A DNA stretch of 55,472 nucleotides from Holophagales bacterium. GTDB taxonomy: Bacteria > Acidobacteriota > Thermoanaerobaculia > Multivoradales > Multivoraceae. Below are positions 1 to 9,765 of the stretch, piece after piece (position 1 is the first letter of the stretch; every line of letters starts with the position of its first letter). The DNA lies in NCBI GenBank assembly GCA_009837085.1, contig VXUF01000029.1, forward strand, positions 1 through 55,472, read 5' to 3'. The notes under the pieces are model-generated. The model was not told where the DNA came from. It searched no databases and saw only the letters and a program-made list of their open reading frames with translations. A program made the translations under genes and the position numbers.

Positions 1-2
1 AG

Positions 3-614
3 GTCGGACCGGCGTTCCGGCGGGAACTGTTCCGTCTCGGCGACCTGAGGCTCGACGGGGTCCACAACGTGGAGAACGCGATGGCGGCCGCCCTCCTGGC
101 GGCCGCCGTCGGCGCCGACCCGAGCCGTTTCGCGCCGGCGTTGCGCGGGTTCGATGGCCTGCCGCACCGGATGCGTCTCGTCGGCACGGTTGGCGGCGTC
201 CGCTACTACAACGACTCGAAGGCGACGAACCCGGCGGCGGTCGTGAAGGCCCTGGCCGGGTTCGGCGACGGCAGCGTCCACCTGATCCTTGGGGGCCGGG
301 CGAAGGACGAGGGCGCGGCCTTCGCCGAACTGGCGGCGGTGGCAGGCGTCAAGGCGGCGGCGGTGTACCTGATCGGTGAGGCGGCTCCGGTCATCGCCCC
401 GGTGCTCGCCGGCGCCACCGAGCGCCGCCTCTGCGGCACGCTCGAGAGAGCGGTCGAGGCGGCATCGGCGGCTTCGAGCGAGGGCCAGACGGTCCTGCTC
501 TCGCCGGCCTGCGCCAGCTTCGACCAGTTCGAGGACTACGCGGATCGCGGCCGCCGTTTCGAGGAACGGGTGCGGTCGCTTGCCGCGGCCGGCAGGGAAT
601 GCGGCCATGGCTAG
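3..614 (+). CDS. murD: UDP-N-acetylmuramoylalanine-D-glutamate ligase, C-terminal part (cut by window start)
   Basis: This is the last 203 or so residues of MurD, the cytoplasmic ligase that adds D-glutamate to UDP-MurNAc-L-Ala. The reading frame is open from base 3, so the start lies outside the window. The central-domain motif HNVENAMAAALLAA is visible at the left edge, followed by the C-terminal domain motif YYNDSKATNP and a LILGG strand, all diagnostic of MurD. A GTG at base 69 is internal to the HNVEN motif and is not the start. Its stop overlaps the ftsW start by 8 bases, and it heads the visible dcw cluster. Family assignment is firm; only length and start are unknown. Confidence 0.95.
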   Translation, partial: VGPAFRRELFRLGDLRLDGVHNVENAMAAALLAAAVGADPSRFAPALRGFDGLPHRMRLVGTVGGVRYYNDSKATNPAAVVKALAGFGDGSVHLILGGRAKDEGAAFAELAAVAGVKAAAVYLIGEAAPVIAPVLAGATERRLCGTLERAVEAASAASSEGQTVLLSPACASFDQFEDYADRGRRFEERVRSLAAAGRECGHG

Positions 615-1683
615 GAAGCTCGCGATCGACAAGGTCCTCTTCACGGTCGTCGTGCTGCTCGTCGTGGGGGGCCTGGTGATGGTCTACTCCGCCAACCCGC
701 CCGACCCCGACGGCGGCTTCAAGCGCCAGTTCGTCACCCAGTTGCTGGCCGCCGTGGTCGGTCTGGCGGCGATGCTGGTGCTCATGAGCATCGACTACCG
801 GAGCTGGGCGAAGCCCTGGCTGGCCTATGCCGGTCTCGGCGCGTCGCTCGTCCTCCTGGTCGCCGTGCTGGCGGCGGCGCCGATCAACGGCAGCAGCCGC
901 TGGTTGTCCGTGGGACCGTTGACCTTCCAGCCCTCCGAGCTGGCCAAGATCGCGGTCGTCGTCTTCATCGCCTACCAGATCCACCGCTGTCCGGAGGGCG
1001 TCAGCCAGCCCCGGGTGCTCGTGCCGTGCGGCCTCGCGGTGGGGTTGGTCACCCTGCTCGTCCTGCAGGCGCCGGACTTCGGCAGCGCCGCTCTCATTCT
1101 CGGAATTGCCGGGGTCATGCTGTTCCTTGCCGGCCTCTCCTGGCGCTGGATCGTCCCCGCGATGCTGGTCTTGCCGGGGCTGTTCGCTCTCTTCATCTGG
1201 TCCGAGCCCTATCGGCGGGAACGTCTCCTCGGTTTTCTCTCACCCGAGAACGACCCTTCAGGGAACGGCTTTCAGGTGCTGCAGTCCCTGATCGCGATCG
1301 GATCGGGCGGCCTGACCGGCCAGGGCCTGGGAGAGAGCGCCCAGAAGCTGTACTTCCTGCCGCTCGCGAGTTCCGACTTCATCTTCTCGATCGTCAGCGA
1401 GGAGCTCGGACTCCTCGGCGCCGCCGCGGTGCTGGCCGCCTTCTCGGTGCTTGCCTGGCGCGGCTATGTCGCCGGACACCATGCGCCGGATGCCTTCGGC
1501 CGCTTCCTTGCCTGGGGCTTGACGTCGGCGGTCCTGATCCAGGTCCTGGTCAACGTCAGCGTCACCGTCGGACTGGTTCCGGTGACGGGCACCCCGTTGC
1601 CGTTCCTCTCGCACGGGGGGTCGTCCCTCGTCATGACACTCAACGCCTGCGGCCTCCTCTTGAGCCTTACGGAGCATGGATGA
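607..1683 (+). CDS. ftsW: SEDS-family peptidoglycan polymerase FtsW
   Basis: FtsW is the septal SEDS glycosyltransferase that polymerises lipid II at the division site with a class B PBP. The product has 358 residues with about ten hydrophobic segments, starting with a short charged N-terminus and a first membrane helix (residues 9-25). The SEDS signatures are present: MVYSA early, QPSELAKIAVV near residue 105, and a C-terminal block with TGTPLPFLSHGGSS. The ATG at 607 is chosen because earlier in-frame sequence is a shadow of murD and lacks homology. It lies between murD and murG, the standard dcw position for ftsW rather than rodA. Confidence 0.95.
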   Translation: MARKLAIDKVLFTVVVLLVVGGLVMVYSANPPDPDGGFKRQFVTQLLAAVVGLAAMLVLMSIDYRSWAKPWLAYAGLGASLVLLVAVLAAAPINGSSRWLSVGPLTFQPSELAKIAVVVFIAYQIHRCPEGVSQPRVLVPCGLAVGLVTLLVLQAPDFGSAALILGIAGVMLFLAGLSWRWIVPAMLVLPGLFALFIWSEPYRRERLLGFLSPENDPSGNGFQVLQSLIAIGSGGLTGQGLGESAQKLYFLPLASSDFIFSIVSEELGLLGAAAVLAAFSVLAWRGYVAGHHAPDAFGRFLAWGLTSAVLIQVLVNVSVTVGLVPVTGTPLPFLSHGGSSLVMTLNACGLLLSLTEHG

Positions 1684-2801
1684 GCACCGGCACTCACCGC
1701 GGCACGGTCGTCTTCTCGGGCGGCGGCACGGGCGGACACGTGTTCCCCGGTCTGGCGGTGGCCGAGGAGCTGCGGACTCTCGGCTGGAAGGCCGCCTGGA
1801 TCGGTCGCCGCGGCAGCCTCGAGGAGCGCCTGGTTGCGGCGGCCGGAGTCGATTTCCAGGCCTTGCCCGCCCGACCGTTCGTCGACCGGGGCGGTCCGCA
1901 GCGGGCGGTGGCCCTGGCCGTTCTCCTGCTCTCGACCCTCCGCGCCACGGCGCTGCTGCGCCGGTTCCGCGCGGCGCTCGTGTTCGCGACCGGCGGCTAC
2001 GTTTGCGCGCCGGCAGCCCTGGCGACGCGGCTCCACGGCTGCGGGCTCTATCTGCTCGAACCGAACGCGGAGAGCGGCTCCGCGAACCGGAGACTGTCGC
2101 GCTTCGCGACCGAGGCGGGCGTCGCCTTCGAGTCCGCCGCCGGGGGCCTGGCGTGCGAGACGCGGCTAGTCGGCGTGCCGGTGCGCCGGGCCTTCGGGGA
2201 GATCGACGAACTTCGCCTCAGCGACGATCGCGTTCGGGTGCTCGTGCTTGGCGGCAGTCAGGGTTCCGACGCGCTCAACCGTCACCTGCCGGGTCTGTTC
2301 GCCCGTGCCGTGGCGCCGTGCCGGGTCGAGGTGACGCACCAGTCCGGTGCGGCTTGGGTCGACGAGACCCGCGACCGTTATCGGGGAGTGGCGAGGCCCG
2401 GGCTTTCCTCGACGGTGACCGGCTTCATCCAGGACATCGCCGGCGCGATGCAGGCGCACGACCTGATCGTGTCGCGCGCCGGAGCGGTGAGCGTTTCCGA
2501 GCTCGCCGGCGGCGGGCGGCCGGCGGTCTACGTGCCGTTGCCAATGGCCGCCGGACACCAGCGCGGGAACGCCCGCGCGATGGTCGAGGCGGGCGCTGCG
2601 ATCCTGGTCGAGCAGGAGGAACTGCAGGGCGAGGCCGCCGCGGAACGCTGCGCGCGGCTCATTGCGGACCGCGAGCGTCTTCCGGCCATGGCGCGGGCGG
2701 CTCGGGGCTCGAGCCGGATCGACGCGGCGAGCGTCATAGCCGCTCGCGTGTGCGAGATCGCGGAGCGGAGAGACTCCGGGCGTGCGGGGAGGACCGCCTG
2801 A
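1680..2801 (+). CDS. murG: Undecaprenyldiphospho-muramoylpentapeptide beta-N-acetylglucosaminyltransferase MurG
   Basis: MurG transfers GlcNAc to lipid I to make lipid II at the inner face of the cytoplasmic membrane. The 373-residue product shows the N-terminal GGTGGH loop (residues 15-20), the inter-domain GGSQGSDALN segment, and the C-terminal UDP-GlcNAc site with SRAGAVSVSEL and PLPMAAGHQRGNA. The ATG at 1680 overlaps the ftsW stop in an ATGA arrangement, indicating translational coupling. A longer upstream reading frame exists but is only a shadow of ftsW. The murC start overlaps its stop by one base. Confidence 0.96.
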   Translation: MSTGTHRGTVVFSGGGTGGHVFPGLAVAEELRTLGWKAAWIGRRGSLEERLVAAAGVDFQALPARPFVDRGGPQRAVALAVLLLSTLRATALLRRFRAALVFATGGYVCAPAALATRLHGCGLYLLEPNAESGSANRRLSRFATEAGVAFESAAGGLACETRLVGVPVRRAFGEIDELRLSDDRVRVLVLGGSQGSDALNRHLPGLFARAVAPCRVEVTHQSGAAWVDETRDRYRGVARPGLSSTVTGFIQDIAGAMQAHDLIVSRAGAVSVSELAGGGRPAVYVPLPMAAGHQRGNARAMVEAGAAILVEQEELQGEAAAERCARLIADRERLPAMARAARGSSRIDAASVIAARVCEIAERRDSGRAGRTA

Positions 2802-4222
2802 TGCTGCTGTTCCTCCGTACCGCGGGCCTGGAGCGGGTCCATTTCGTTGGCATCGGCGGCGCCGGCATGAGCGGGATCGCCGAGATTCTGCTGAACTACC
2901 AACTGAAGGTCAGCGGCTCCGACCTGGAGGGGAGCGAAACGACCGAGCGGCTCGAGGCGCTCGGCGCTCGAATCGCCATCGGCCACAGCGCCGAGAACAT
3001 CGATCGGGCCGACCTGGTGGTCATCTCGTCCGCGGTGCCCGCCGGCAACGAGGAAGTCACGGCGGCTCGCCGCCGCGGAGTGCCGGTCGTGCGCCGCGCC
3101 CAGATGCTCGCCGAACTGATGCGGCTCAAGTACGGCGTCGCCGTGGCCGGCACCCACGGCAAGACGACGACGACTTCGCTCATCGGCACCGTGCTGACGG
3201 ACGCCGGCCTCGACCCCACGGTGATCGTCGGCGGACGCCTTCGCGTTTCGGGCACCGGCGCCCGCTACGGGAGCAGCGACTATCTGGTCGCCGAGGCGGA
3301 CGAGTTCGACCGGAGTTTTCTCGATCTGGCGCCGGTGATCGCGGTGATCACGAACATCGACGTTGATCATCTCGACACCTATCGGGACCTGGCCGACATC
3401 CAGGACGCGTTCGCGCGGTTCGCCGGCCGCGTGCCCTTCTTCGGCCAGGTGATCGCATGCGCCGACGACTCGAACGTCCGGGACCTGCTGCCCCGCCTCG
3501 CCGACCGGCGGATCGTCACTTACGGTTTTGAGCAGGGGGCCGATCTCCGGGCGCTCGAGGTGTCGGCGACCGGCGCGGGTGTCCGGTTCGAGGTGGCCGA
3601 CGCCCAGCTCGGCCGGCTCGGTGTCCTGGAACTGCCGATGCCGGGGCGTCACAACGTCCTGAACTCCCTCGCGGCGGTGGCCGCGGCGCGGGCGGTCGGG
3701 CTCGACTTCGAGGCGGCGGCCAGGGCGCTTTCCCGTTTCCGTGGCATCCACCGGCGGTTCGAGCGGGTGGGGCAATGGCGGGGCGCGACGGTGATCGACG
3801 ACTACGCGCACCATCCGACCGAGGTCGAGGCGACGCTGCGGGCGGCCCGAGAGGTGCTCGCTCCCGGCGGCAACGGCGCCCGGACGGTCCGGATCCACGC
3901 CGTCTTCCAGCCCCACCTCTTCAGTCGCACGCGGGACCTGGCGGACGACTTCGGCCGCGCCCTGCTGTTCGCCGACAACGTGCTGGTCGCCGACATCTAT
4001 CCGTCGCGGGAGCGACCCATCCCGGGAGTCGATGCGGGTCTGGTGGTGGCCGCCGCGGCGGCCGCCGGCCATCCCAGCATCAGCGGCTGCGGACCGTGGC
4101 AGGCGGCGGCCGACCGGCTTCGTTCAGAGGTCGGGGAAGGCGATCTGGTCCTGACTCTGGGAGCCGGCGACATCTACCGCCTCGCTCATCGACTCGCCGC
4201 CGGCGGAGAGGGCGTCTCGTGA
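2801..4222 (+). CDS. murC: UDP-N-acetylmuramate-L-alanine ligase MurC
   Basis: MurC adds the first amino acid, L-alanine, to UDP-MurNAc in the cytoplasm. The product has 473 residues, normal for the family. It shows the N-terminal Rossmann motif GIGGAGMSGIAEIL (about residues 17-30), the ATP-binding GTHGKTTTT loop (117-125), the central motif DHLDTY, and the C-terminal YAHHPTE and FQPHLFSRT motifs. The start overlaps the murG stop by one base (TGATG). No murB or ddl gene lies between murC and ftsQ, so this dcw cluster is shorter than the enterobacterial one. Confidence 0.96.
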   Translation: MLLFLRTAGLERVHFVGIGGAGMSGIAEILLNYQLKVSGSDLEGSETTERLEALGARIAIGHSAENIDRADLVVISSAVPAGNEEVTAARRRGVPVVRRAQMLAELMRLKYGVAVAGTHGKTTTTSLIGTVLTDAGLDPTVIVGGRLRVSGTGARYGSSDYLVAEADEFDRSFLDLAPVIAVITNIDVDHLDTYRDLADIQDAFARFAGRVPFFGQVIACADDSNVRDLLPRLADRRIVTYGFEQGADLRALEVSATGAGVRFEVADAQLGRLGVLELPMPGRHNVLNSLAAVAAARAVGLDFEAAARALSRFRGIHRRFERVGQWRGATVIDDYAHHPTEVEATLRAAREVLAPGGNGARTVRIHAVFQPHLFSRTRDLADDFGRALLFADNVLVADIYPSRERPIPGVDAGLVVAAAAAAGHPSISGCGPWQAAADRLRSEVGEGDLVLTLGAGDIYRLAHRLAAGGEGVS

Positions 4223-5160
4223 ACCGCCGGCCGACTCGCAAGCGGTCGGGCGTTCGCCGACCCGTGCGCCGCAGACGGCCGCGGCCCGTCGTCTGGCTGG
4301 CGCTGGGAGTCGGAAAGGTCCTCCTCGGCATCGCGCCGGTGGTTGGGGTCGGCGTGTGGTTGGCGACGGCGCCGGTGTTCGACCTCGAGCTCGACATCCA
4401 GATCGAGGAGGCTGAGCGCGTATCCGAACAGTGGGTACGGAGCCGGCTCGCTCCGCTGGAGGGACGGAACCTGCCGCTGCTCTCCCTGGAGCCGGCAGCT
4501 CGGCGGCTCGATCACGAGTGGATCCGTGAGGCGGAACTCGTCAAGCGCCTGCCGAACGAGCTCACGGTACGGGTCGTGGAACACCAGCCGGCGGCCCTGT
4601 TCGCGGCCGGTGACCGCGCGTGGGTGATCGACCGGGATGGCAGGGCGATCGTTCCGTGCGAGCGCGCGTCCGACCTGTGCGGCGGCGATCTGGTCCGCGT
4701 GTCGATCGAGAGCGCCCTGGCGGGAGACCGCCTGGGGGACGGCCCGGCGCGGAACCCGGGCGCTGGCTCTGACTCGTTCAGACGGGCTGGCTCGTCCAGG
4801 GACGTGCAGGGCGAGGTTCTCGCTCGAACGCTGAAGCGGGCGCTTGACGTGACGACCGAACTCAGGGCGTTCGAGTGGGGACGGCAGGTCCGGGCGGTCG
4901 AGGTCATCAGCGACGACGACTACCTGCTTGCGTGCAGTGGCCGGCCGGCGACCGTGCTCGTCCGCGGCAGCGACCTGACGGCCAAGGCTTCGGTGTTCGA
5001 GCTGCTGCACAGCGCGATCACGGAACACAACGATCCCGAAGTCGTGGATCTGCGGTTCAGGGATCGGATCGTCCTGTCGATGGAAGCGCCGGGGGCCCAG
5101 ATCGCTACGGACGTCGAGGGCGCCCCGGTCGCCCAGGACGGAGTTCAGGCCCCTTCATAG
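4219..5160 (+). CDS. ftsQ: Cell division protein FtsQ (DivIB family)
   Basis: FtsQ is a bitopic division protein linking early and late divisome components. The 313-residue product has a very basic Arg-rich cytoplasmic tail, one transmembrane helix (about residues 32-52), then a POTRA-like region with RLAPLEGRNLPLLSL and the typical RLPNELTVRVVEHQPAALF block that ends POTRA and opens the beta domain. A low-complexity insertion rich in Gly, Ser and Arg lies near residues 172-195. The GTG at 4219 overlaps the murC stop (GTGA). Position between murC and ftsA supports the call, since FtsQ sequences diverge strongly. Confidence 0.9.
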   Translation: MNRRPTRKRSGVRRPVRRRRPRPVVWLALGVGKVLLGIAPVVGVGVWLATAPVFDLELDIQIEEAERVSEQWVRSRLAPLEGRNLPLLSLEPAARRLDHEWIREAELVKRLPNELTVRVVEHQPAALFAAGDRAWVIDRDGRAIVPCERASDLCGGDLVRVSIESALAGDRLGDGPARNPGAGSDSFRRAGSSRDVQGEVLARTLKRALDVTTELRAFEWGRQVRAVEVISDDDYLLACSGRPATVLVRGSDLTAKASVFELLHSAITEHNDPEVVDLRFRDRIVLSMEAPGAQIATDVEGAPVAQDGVQAPS

Positions 5161-5178
5161 CCAGAGAGGACGAAGAGG

Positions 5179-6429
5179 ATGCCAAAGACGGATACGGGCG
5201 TGGTCGCCATCGATGTGGGCTCGGCGAAGGTCGCCGTGTTGATCGCCGACCGTACGGAGGTCGACGGAGAACCGGCGCTCAAGATCGTCGGCGTGGGGCG
5301 GGCGCCGAACCGCGGCACGTTGAGGGGTCACATCGTGCACCTCGACGCGACGGTAAGCGCGCTCAAGCGGGCGACCGAGGAGGCGGAGACCATGGCGGGT
5401 GTCGAGATCTCCCGCGCCTTCGTCGGCATCGGTGGATCCGATCTGCGGTCGGCGAACAGCCACGGCACCGCCTACGTCGATTGCGGCGACCGGGGGATCG
5501 CCCGTGCGGACATCGACCTCGTCCTGAACGCGGCTCGGGGAGTGCCGCTTCCGCCCGACCGGGAGATCCTGCACGCGATTCCGCAGGAGTTCTCGGTCGA
5601 CGACCACGGGGGCATCGCGGATCCGCACGGGATGCTGGGCAGCCGGCTGGAAGCCAAGGTTCACCTGGTCATGGGGCACGCGCCCCGAACCAGGACGCTT
5701 GTCCGATGCCTGAACCGAGCCGGCGTGGAGGCCCGGGAGATCGTGTTCGAACCGCTCGCCACGGCGGAAGCGGTCCTTCTTCCCGACGAGCGCGAACTGG
5801 GCGTCCTGCTGCTGGACATCGGGTCCGGCACCTGCGGCTTCGCTTTCTTTCAGCACGCCGAAGTGCAGCACAGCGGGGTTCTTCCGTTCGGCGCCAGTCA
5901 CTTCACGGCTGATCTCGCTTCGGTGCTCAGGACATCGTTCGCCGGCGCCGAGACGCTGAAGCTGCGGGACGGCTGTTGCCTGGTCGGTCTGGTCGACGGC
6001 GACGACGGACTGGTCGTGCCGAGCGTCGCCGGCGGAAGCAGCAAGACGATCGCCCGCGGGAACCTCGCCGAGATCCTGCAGGCCCGCGCCGAGGAGATGT
6101 TCCAGCTGATTCAGGCGGAGCTCGAGAAGGCCGGCTGGGCCGATCAGTTACGCGGCGGACTCGTCCTGAGTGGGGGCGGTTCGAAGCTGGTCGGCCTCCC
6201 CGAGCTGGCTCAGCAGGTCTTCTCCTGCGACGTTCGTTACGGGGTGCCGCTCGGTCTCGTGAGTGAGATCGAGGGTCTCACCGATCCGACCTGGGCCACG
6301 GCCGCGGGTCTTCTTCGCTATGCGGTCGCCTCCGAGGAGGCTCGCCTGCCCATTGCGCGCCGCCGCTCTCTGGGCGGGGTGCGCTCGGTGATGGGCAGTC
6401 TGCGCCAGATGTTCAGCGATCTTGTCTGA
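5179..6429 (+). CDS. ftsA: Cell division protein FtsA
   Basis: FtsA is the actin-like ATPase that anchors FtsZ to the membrane. The 416-residue product starts with the actin-fold phosphate loop VVAIDVGSAKVAVLIA, has the 1C-domain region with AFVGIGGSDL, a second phosphate loop (LLLDIGSGTCGFAFF) and the adenosine motif LSGGGSKLVGL. It ends in a short amphipathic helix (RQMFSDLV), the expected membrane-targeting sequence. A purine-rich GAGGACGAAGAGG stretch just before the ATG serves as ribosome binding site. It is 18 bases after ftsQ and precedes ftsZ. Confidence 0.95.
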   Translation: MPKTDTGVVAIDVGSAKVAVLIADRTEVDGEPALKIVGVGRAPNRGTLRGHIVHLDATVSALKRATEEAETMAGVEISRAFVGIGGSDLRSANSHGTAYVDCGDRGIARADIDLVLNAARGVPLPPDREILHAIPQEFSVDDHGGIADPHGMLGSRLEAKVHLVMGHAPRTRTLVRCLNRAGVEAREIVFEPLATAEAVLLPDERELGVLLLDIGSGTCGFAFFQHAEVQHSGVLPFGASHFTADLASVLRTSFAGAETLKLRDGCCLVGLVDGDDGLVVPSVAGGSSKTIARGNLAEILQARAEEMFQLIQAELEKAGWADQLRGGLVLSGGGSKLVGLPELAQQVFSCDVRYGVPLGLVSEIEGLTDPTWATAAGLLRYAVASEEARLPIARRRSLGGVRSVMGSLRQMFSDLV

Positions 6430-6468
6430 TTTGAGTTTGATGAACCAGGGTTCGAAATGGAGGGAGCC

Positions 6469-7722
6469 ATGATTCTGATGGAAGAGCAGCAGTCGACCGA
6501 GGTCAATCCGACGATCGACACGGAGGCCTCGTCCGAGGAGAGCTTCGGACCGGCCAAGATCGTCGTGGTCGGGGTGGGAGGCGGCGGCGGAAACGCCGTC
6601 AACCGGATGATCGCCGCCAATCTGGGTGGGATCGAGTTCATTGTCGCCAACACAGATCTGCAGGCTTTGCGGCGCTGCGAAGCGCCGACGAAGCTGCAGC
6701 TCGGGCGCAAGATCACTCGCGGTCTGGGCGCCGGCGCCGATCCGGAGGTCGGTCGCAACTCGGCGCTCGAGGACACGGACAAGATCCTCGACATGCTGAA
6801 CGGTGCGGACATGGTGTTCCTGGCGGCCGGCCTCGGCGGCGGCACGGGCACCGGCGCGGCGCCCATCATCGGCTCCCTCTCGGCCGAAGTCGGCGCCCTG
6901 ACGGTCGCCGTGGTCACGAAGCCGTTCGCGTTCGAGGGCCGGCGCCGGATGCTGCTGGCGGAACGCGGGCTCGAGGAGCTGCACAAGGCGGTCGACACCG
7001 TGATCGCGATACCGAACGAGCGGCTGCTGAGCTTCGTGGACCGGGGCACGTCCCTCGCCGACGCCTTCGTGACCGCGGACGACGTCCTGCGGCAGTCGGT
7101 TCAGGGCATCAGCGACCTGATCACGATGCCGGGCGAGGTGAACGCCGACTTCGCCGACGTGCGGGCGATCATGTGCGGCCAGGGCATCGCGGTGATGGGC
7201 ACGGGTGTGGCGTCGGGCGACAGCCGGGCGCTCGAGGCGGCGCAGCGGGCGGTGTCGTCACCCCTGCTCGAGGATGCTTCGATCGAGGGAGCCAAGGGTT
7301 GCCTGATCAACATCACCGGCGGCAGCTCGCTGACCCTCCACGAGGTGGCGGAAGCAGCCAGCACGATCTCCGACGCGGTCGATCCGGACGCGACGATCAT
7401 CTCGGGTCTCGTCGTCGACGGAACGATGGACGAAGAGGTGAAGGTGACGGTGATCGCCACCGGATTCTCCGAAGACCGACAGCCGCGCGACGGCGCCGGG
7501 ACCAGGGTCGCCGAGACCGGGGCAGCCGCTCCGGCCGACCCGAAGTTGGCCGATGCCGCGCCAGGGGACGACGAGGCCGGCAAGGAGGAAGGCGGCAAGG
7601 GCGAGTTCCGGGACCGGATGCTGGCCGAGCACCACAAGATCGATCCGGGCGGCTACGGACCCAATTGGAGGAACGTCGACGACTACGACATTCCGACGGT
7701 GCTGCGCAAGCAGATGGACTGA
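6469..7722 (+). CDS. ftsZ: Cell division GTPase FtsZ
   Basis: FtsZ is the tubulin-like GTPase forming the Z ring. The product has 417 residues from the chosen ATG. It shows the N-terminal [14 protein letters not shown] loop, the tubulin signature GGGTGTG (123-129), the [12 protein letters not shown]7 loop that supplies the catalytic aspartates, an acidic variable linker, and the conserved C-terminal peptide DIPTVLRKQ that binds FtsA. The start at 6469 is preferred because GGAGG (6459-6463) sits five bases upstream; an alternative ATG at 6457 would add MEGA. It is the last gene of the cluster and faces argS. Confidence 0.96.
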   Translation: MILMEEQQSTEVNPTIDTEASSEESFGPAKIVVVGVGGGGGNAVNRMIAANLGGIEFIVANTDLQALRRCEAPTKLQLGRKITRGLGAGADPEVGRNSALEDTDKILDMLNGADMVFLAAGLGGGTGTGAAPIIGSLSAEVGALTVAVVTKPFAFEGRRRMLLAERGLEELHKAVDTVIAIPNERLLSFVDRGTSLADAFVTADDVLRQSVQGISDLITMPGEVNADFADVRAIMCGQGIAVMGTGVASGDSRALEAAQRAVSSPLLEDASIEGAKGCLINITGGSSLTLHEVAEAASTISDAVDPDATIISGLVVDGTMDEEVKVTVIATGFSEDRQPRDGAGTRVAETGAAAPADPKLADAAPGDDEAGKEEGGKGEFRDRMLAEHHKIDPGGYGPNWRNVDDYDIPTVLRKQMD

Positions 7723-7742
7723 TAGCTCGCGCGGTACACACT

Positions 7743-7807
7743 GGGTGCGCCGGCGTCCTCGCCGGCCCTTGGAAGAACGCGCCGCGTAGCGGCGGCCATT
7801 CGGCCGC
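7743..7807. repeat. GC-rich hairpin repeat between ftsZ and argS (copy 1), likely bidirectional terminator
   Basis: This convergent intergenic stretch holds three hairpins. The first is a perfect 7-bp stem GCCGGCG/CGCCGGC with a TCCT loop (7749-7766), the second CGCCGC-GTA-GCGGCG (7780-7794), the third GCGGCC-ATTC-GGCCGC (7792-7807, sharing bases with the second). Bases 7743-7766 match, with one mismatch in 24, the minus-strand sequence at 16784-16761, where a second hairpin also follows. A shared sequence at two convergent gene ends suggests a REP-like repeat family that also stops transcription. There is no T-run. Confidence 0.6.
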
Positions 7808-7818
7808 GCGGGCAGTCG

Positions 7819-9756
7819 TTACATCCGCTCAGGCAGCGGCACGCCCAGGATCGCGGCGAGCGCTTCGAGCGAGCGCTCGAAGACCTGGGTGACCGCGAGC
7901 CGGGCGTCCCGGAGGTCGACGTCCTGCTCGTGCAGGATGGGATGGCGGTGGTAGATCGCGTGGAACTTCTGCGCCAGGTCGACTGCGTGCCGGGCGATGA
8001 GGGAGAGTTCGAGCGTCGCCGCTGCCCGCTCGACGACTTCCTGGCACTGCGAAGCGAGCAACACGAGGTCCCAGAGGTCGTCGGACCAGACGCCGGCGGA
8101 CAGCCTGGCGACGCGCTCCCCGGGGACCTTCTGAGCCAGCCCTTCTTCGCGCAGGCGCCGGCGAATGTTCCTGGCGCGCACGATGGAGTACTGGAGATAG
8201 GGGCCTGACTCGCCCTCGAACGAGGTGGCGTCGTCGATGTCGAAAGCGATCACCCGCGTGGTCGTGGCGCGGGCCATGAAGAAGCGAAGCGCCGCGACGG
8301 CGATCTGGCGCGCCAGCAGGTCGACATCTTCACCAGCTTCGTCGTCGCCGGCGGCGGCGCGCCGTTCCAGGATCTCGTCCCTGCTCTTCGCCTCGAGCTG
8401 ATCGAGCAGGTCGTCGGCCTTGACGCCGATGCCTTTCCGGCCCGACATCTCCAGCCTCGCATCGCCTGAGAATCCCAGGCGCTCGGCGGTCCTGGCAGAC
8501 AGGGCGACCATCTCGTACGCGAAGTGGATGCTGTCGCGGGCCTCGTCCTCGTGTCCGAGCGCTTCCAGGCCGGCGCGTACGATGCGCTGCAGGTAGGCCT
8601 GCCGCGCGTCGATCACGTTGATCACGCGGGAGCCTTCGCCGAACCGCTCGCCGCCGGCGTCGCCGGTAGCCGGTTCCGCCGGGGCGGTTTCCCATAGGGA
8701 ACCGCCGCCGAACCGGGCGTACTCGAAGTCGCGTCCCAGCAGGCCGAACTTCCAGAGCTGGTAGGCGATGTCCTTCCCGACGTAGGTCACCGTGCCGTCT
8801 GAGCGAACGATCACCTTGTCCGGGTCCTCGAGGCCCTGGAACTCCTCGCTTTCGGCCAGCGGCATGACCCAGCAGCCGGCGTTCTTGCCGCTCTCTTCGA
8901 GCCGCACGGCCCCGGTCTTCTTCAGCTGCTCGAAGGCGGCGACGAAGAAGTCGAGGCGGAGAATCTCGCTCTCGCGGGTCAGCAGGTCGTAGTCGATGTC
9001 GATGCGGGCCATCGTGGCCAGATGCCGCACGACGATCCTCCTGGCGACCAGCCGGCCGGCCTCGGCCCGTCGGCCCTCGCCCGCTTCCAGCGCGTGGAGC
9101 GTGCGCCGACGGAGTTCGAGCCGCTGCGCGTCGCCTTCGTACCAGCGGCCGACCTCGCTGTAGACGTCCCAGCAGACGTAGTCGAACGGCTCGGGCAGGG
9201 CCTCGATGTCGGCGACGGTGCAGCCGCGCAGGTCGAGGAAGCCGACGACGACGTCGGCGACCTGCACGCCGGTGTCGTCGATGTAGTTCTGAACCTCCGT
9301 CGCCTGACCGAGACGGCGGAGCGCGCGCGCCAGGACGTCGCCGAGGACGGCGTTGCGCAGGTGGCCGATATGCGCGGCCTTGTTCGGATTGATGTTCGTG
9401 TGCTCGACGATCACCTTGGCCCGCGGGTCGATGGCCGCGGATCGGGACACCGGAACCGCGTCGATCATCGCTGCTGCGAACCGGCTCCTGCCGAAGTGGA
9501 AGTTCACGTAGCCGGCGCCTTCCACCGTCACCCGCTCGAAACCCTCAGGCACCTCGAGGCACTCGACAAGGCGCGCCGCGATCGCCCGCGGCGCCTGGCG
9601 CAACTCTCGCGCGAGGTGCAGGGCGCAGGGACTCGCGAGGTCGCCCAGGCGACGTTGGGGCGGCACCTCGACCACCGGGTCGTGGTCGAGCCCGAAGGCC
9701 CGCGAGAGGGCGCTGCGCAGCGCGTCGGCGACGATGGTTCTTTCGCGCTGCAGCAT
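7819..9756 (-). CDS. argS: Arginyl-tRNA synthetase
   Basis: ArgRS charges tRNA-Arg with arginine. The 645-residue product has the N-terminal additional domain (Add-1, about residues 1-95), a HIGH signature in NPNKAAHIGHLRNA (HIGH at 129-132), the long catalytic core, and a helical anticodon-binding domain with the DALRF-like ending (residues 520-645). The class I KMSKS loop appears as MSGRKGIG, as in many ArgRS enzymes that lack the canonical lysine there. It is transcribed alone, opposite to the flanking operons, with a -10-like TAGGCT nine bases before the ATG. Confidence 0.96.
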   Translation of the reverse strand: MLQRERTIVADALRSALSRAFGLDHDPVVEVPPQRRLGDLASPCALHLARELRQAPRAIAARLVECLEVPEGFERVTVEGAGYVNFHFGRSRFAAAMIDAVPVSRSAAIDPRAKVIVEHTNINPNKAAHIGHLRNAVLGDVLARALRRLGQATEVQNYIDDTGVQVADVVVGFLDLRGCTVADIEALPEPFDYVCWDVYSEVGRWYEGDAQRLELRRRTLHALEAGEGRRAEAGRLVARRIVVRHLATMARIDIDYDLLTRESEILRLDFFVAAFEQLKKTGAVRLEESGKNAGCWVMPLAESEEFQGLEDPDKVIVRSDGTVTYVGKDIAYQLWKFGLLGRDFEYARFGGGSLWETAPAEPATGDAGGERFGEGSRVINVIDARQAYLQRIVRAGLEALGHEDEARDSIHFAYEMVALSARTAERLGFSGDARLEMSGRKGIGVKADDLLDQLEAKSRDEILERRAAAGDDEAGEDVDLLARQIAVAALRFFMARATTTRVIAFDIDDATSFEGESGPYLQYSIVRARNIRRRLREEGLAQKVPGERVARLSAGVWSDDLWDLVLLASQCQEVVERAAATLELSLIARHAVDLAQKFHAIYHRHPILHEQDVDLRDARLAVTQVFERSLEALAAILGVPLPERM

Positions 9757-9765
9757 CGGGGGCGC

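Noticed and set aside
391-984. Long minus-strand frame against murD and ftsW
   Set aside because: Low-complexity Arg, His and Gln-rich translation; an antisense shadow of real genes in GC-rich DNA.
2528-4072. 514-residue minus-strand frame opposite murC
   Set aside because: No motif, composition typical of antisense shadows, and murC is certain on the plus strand.
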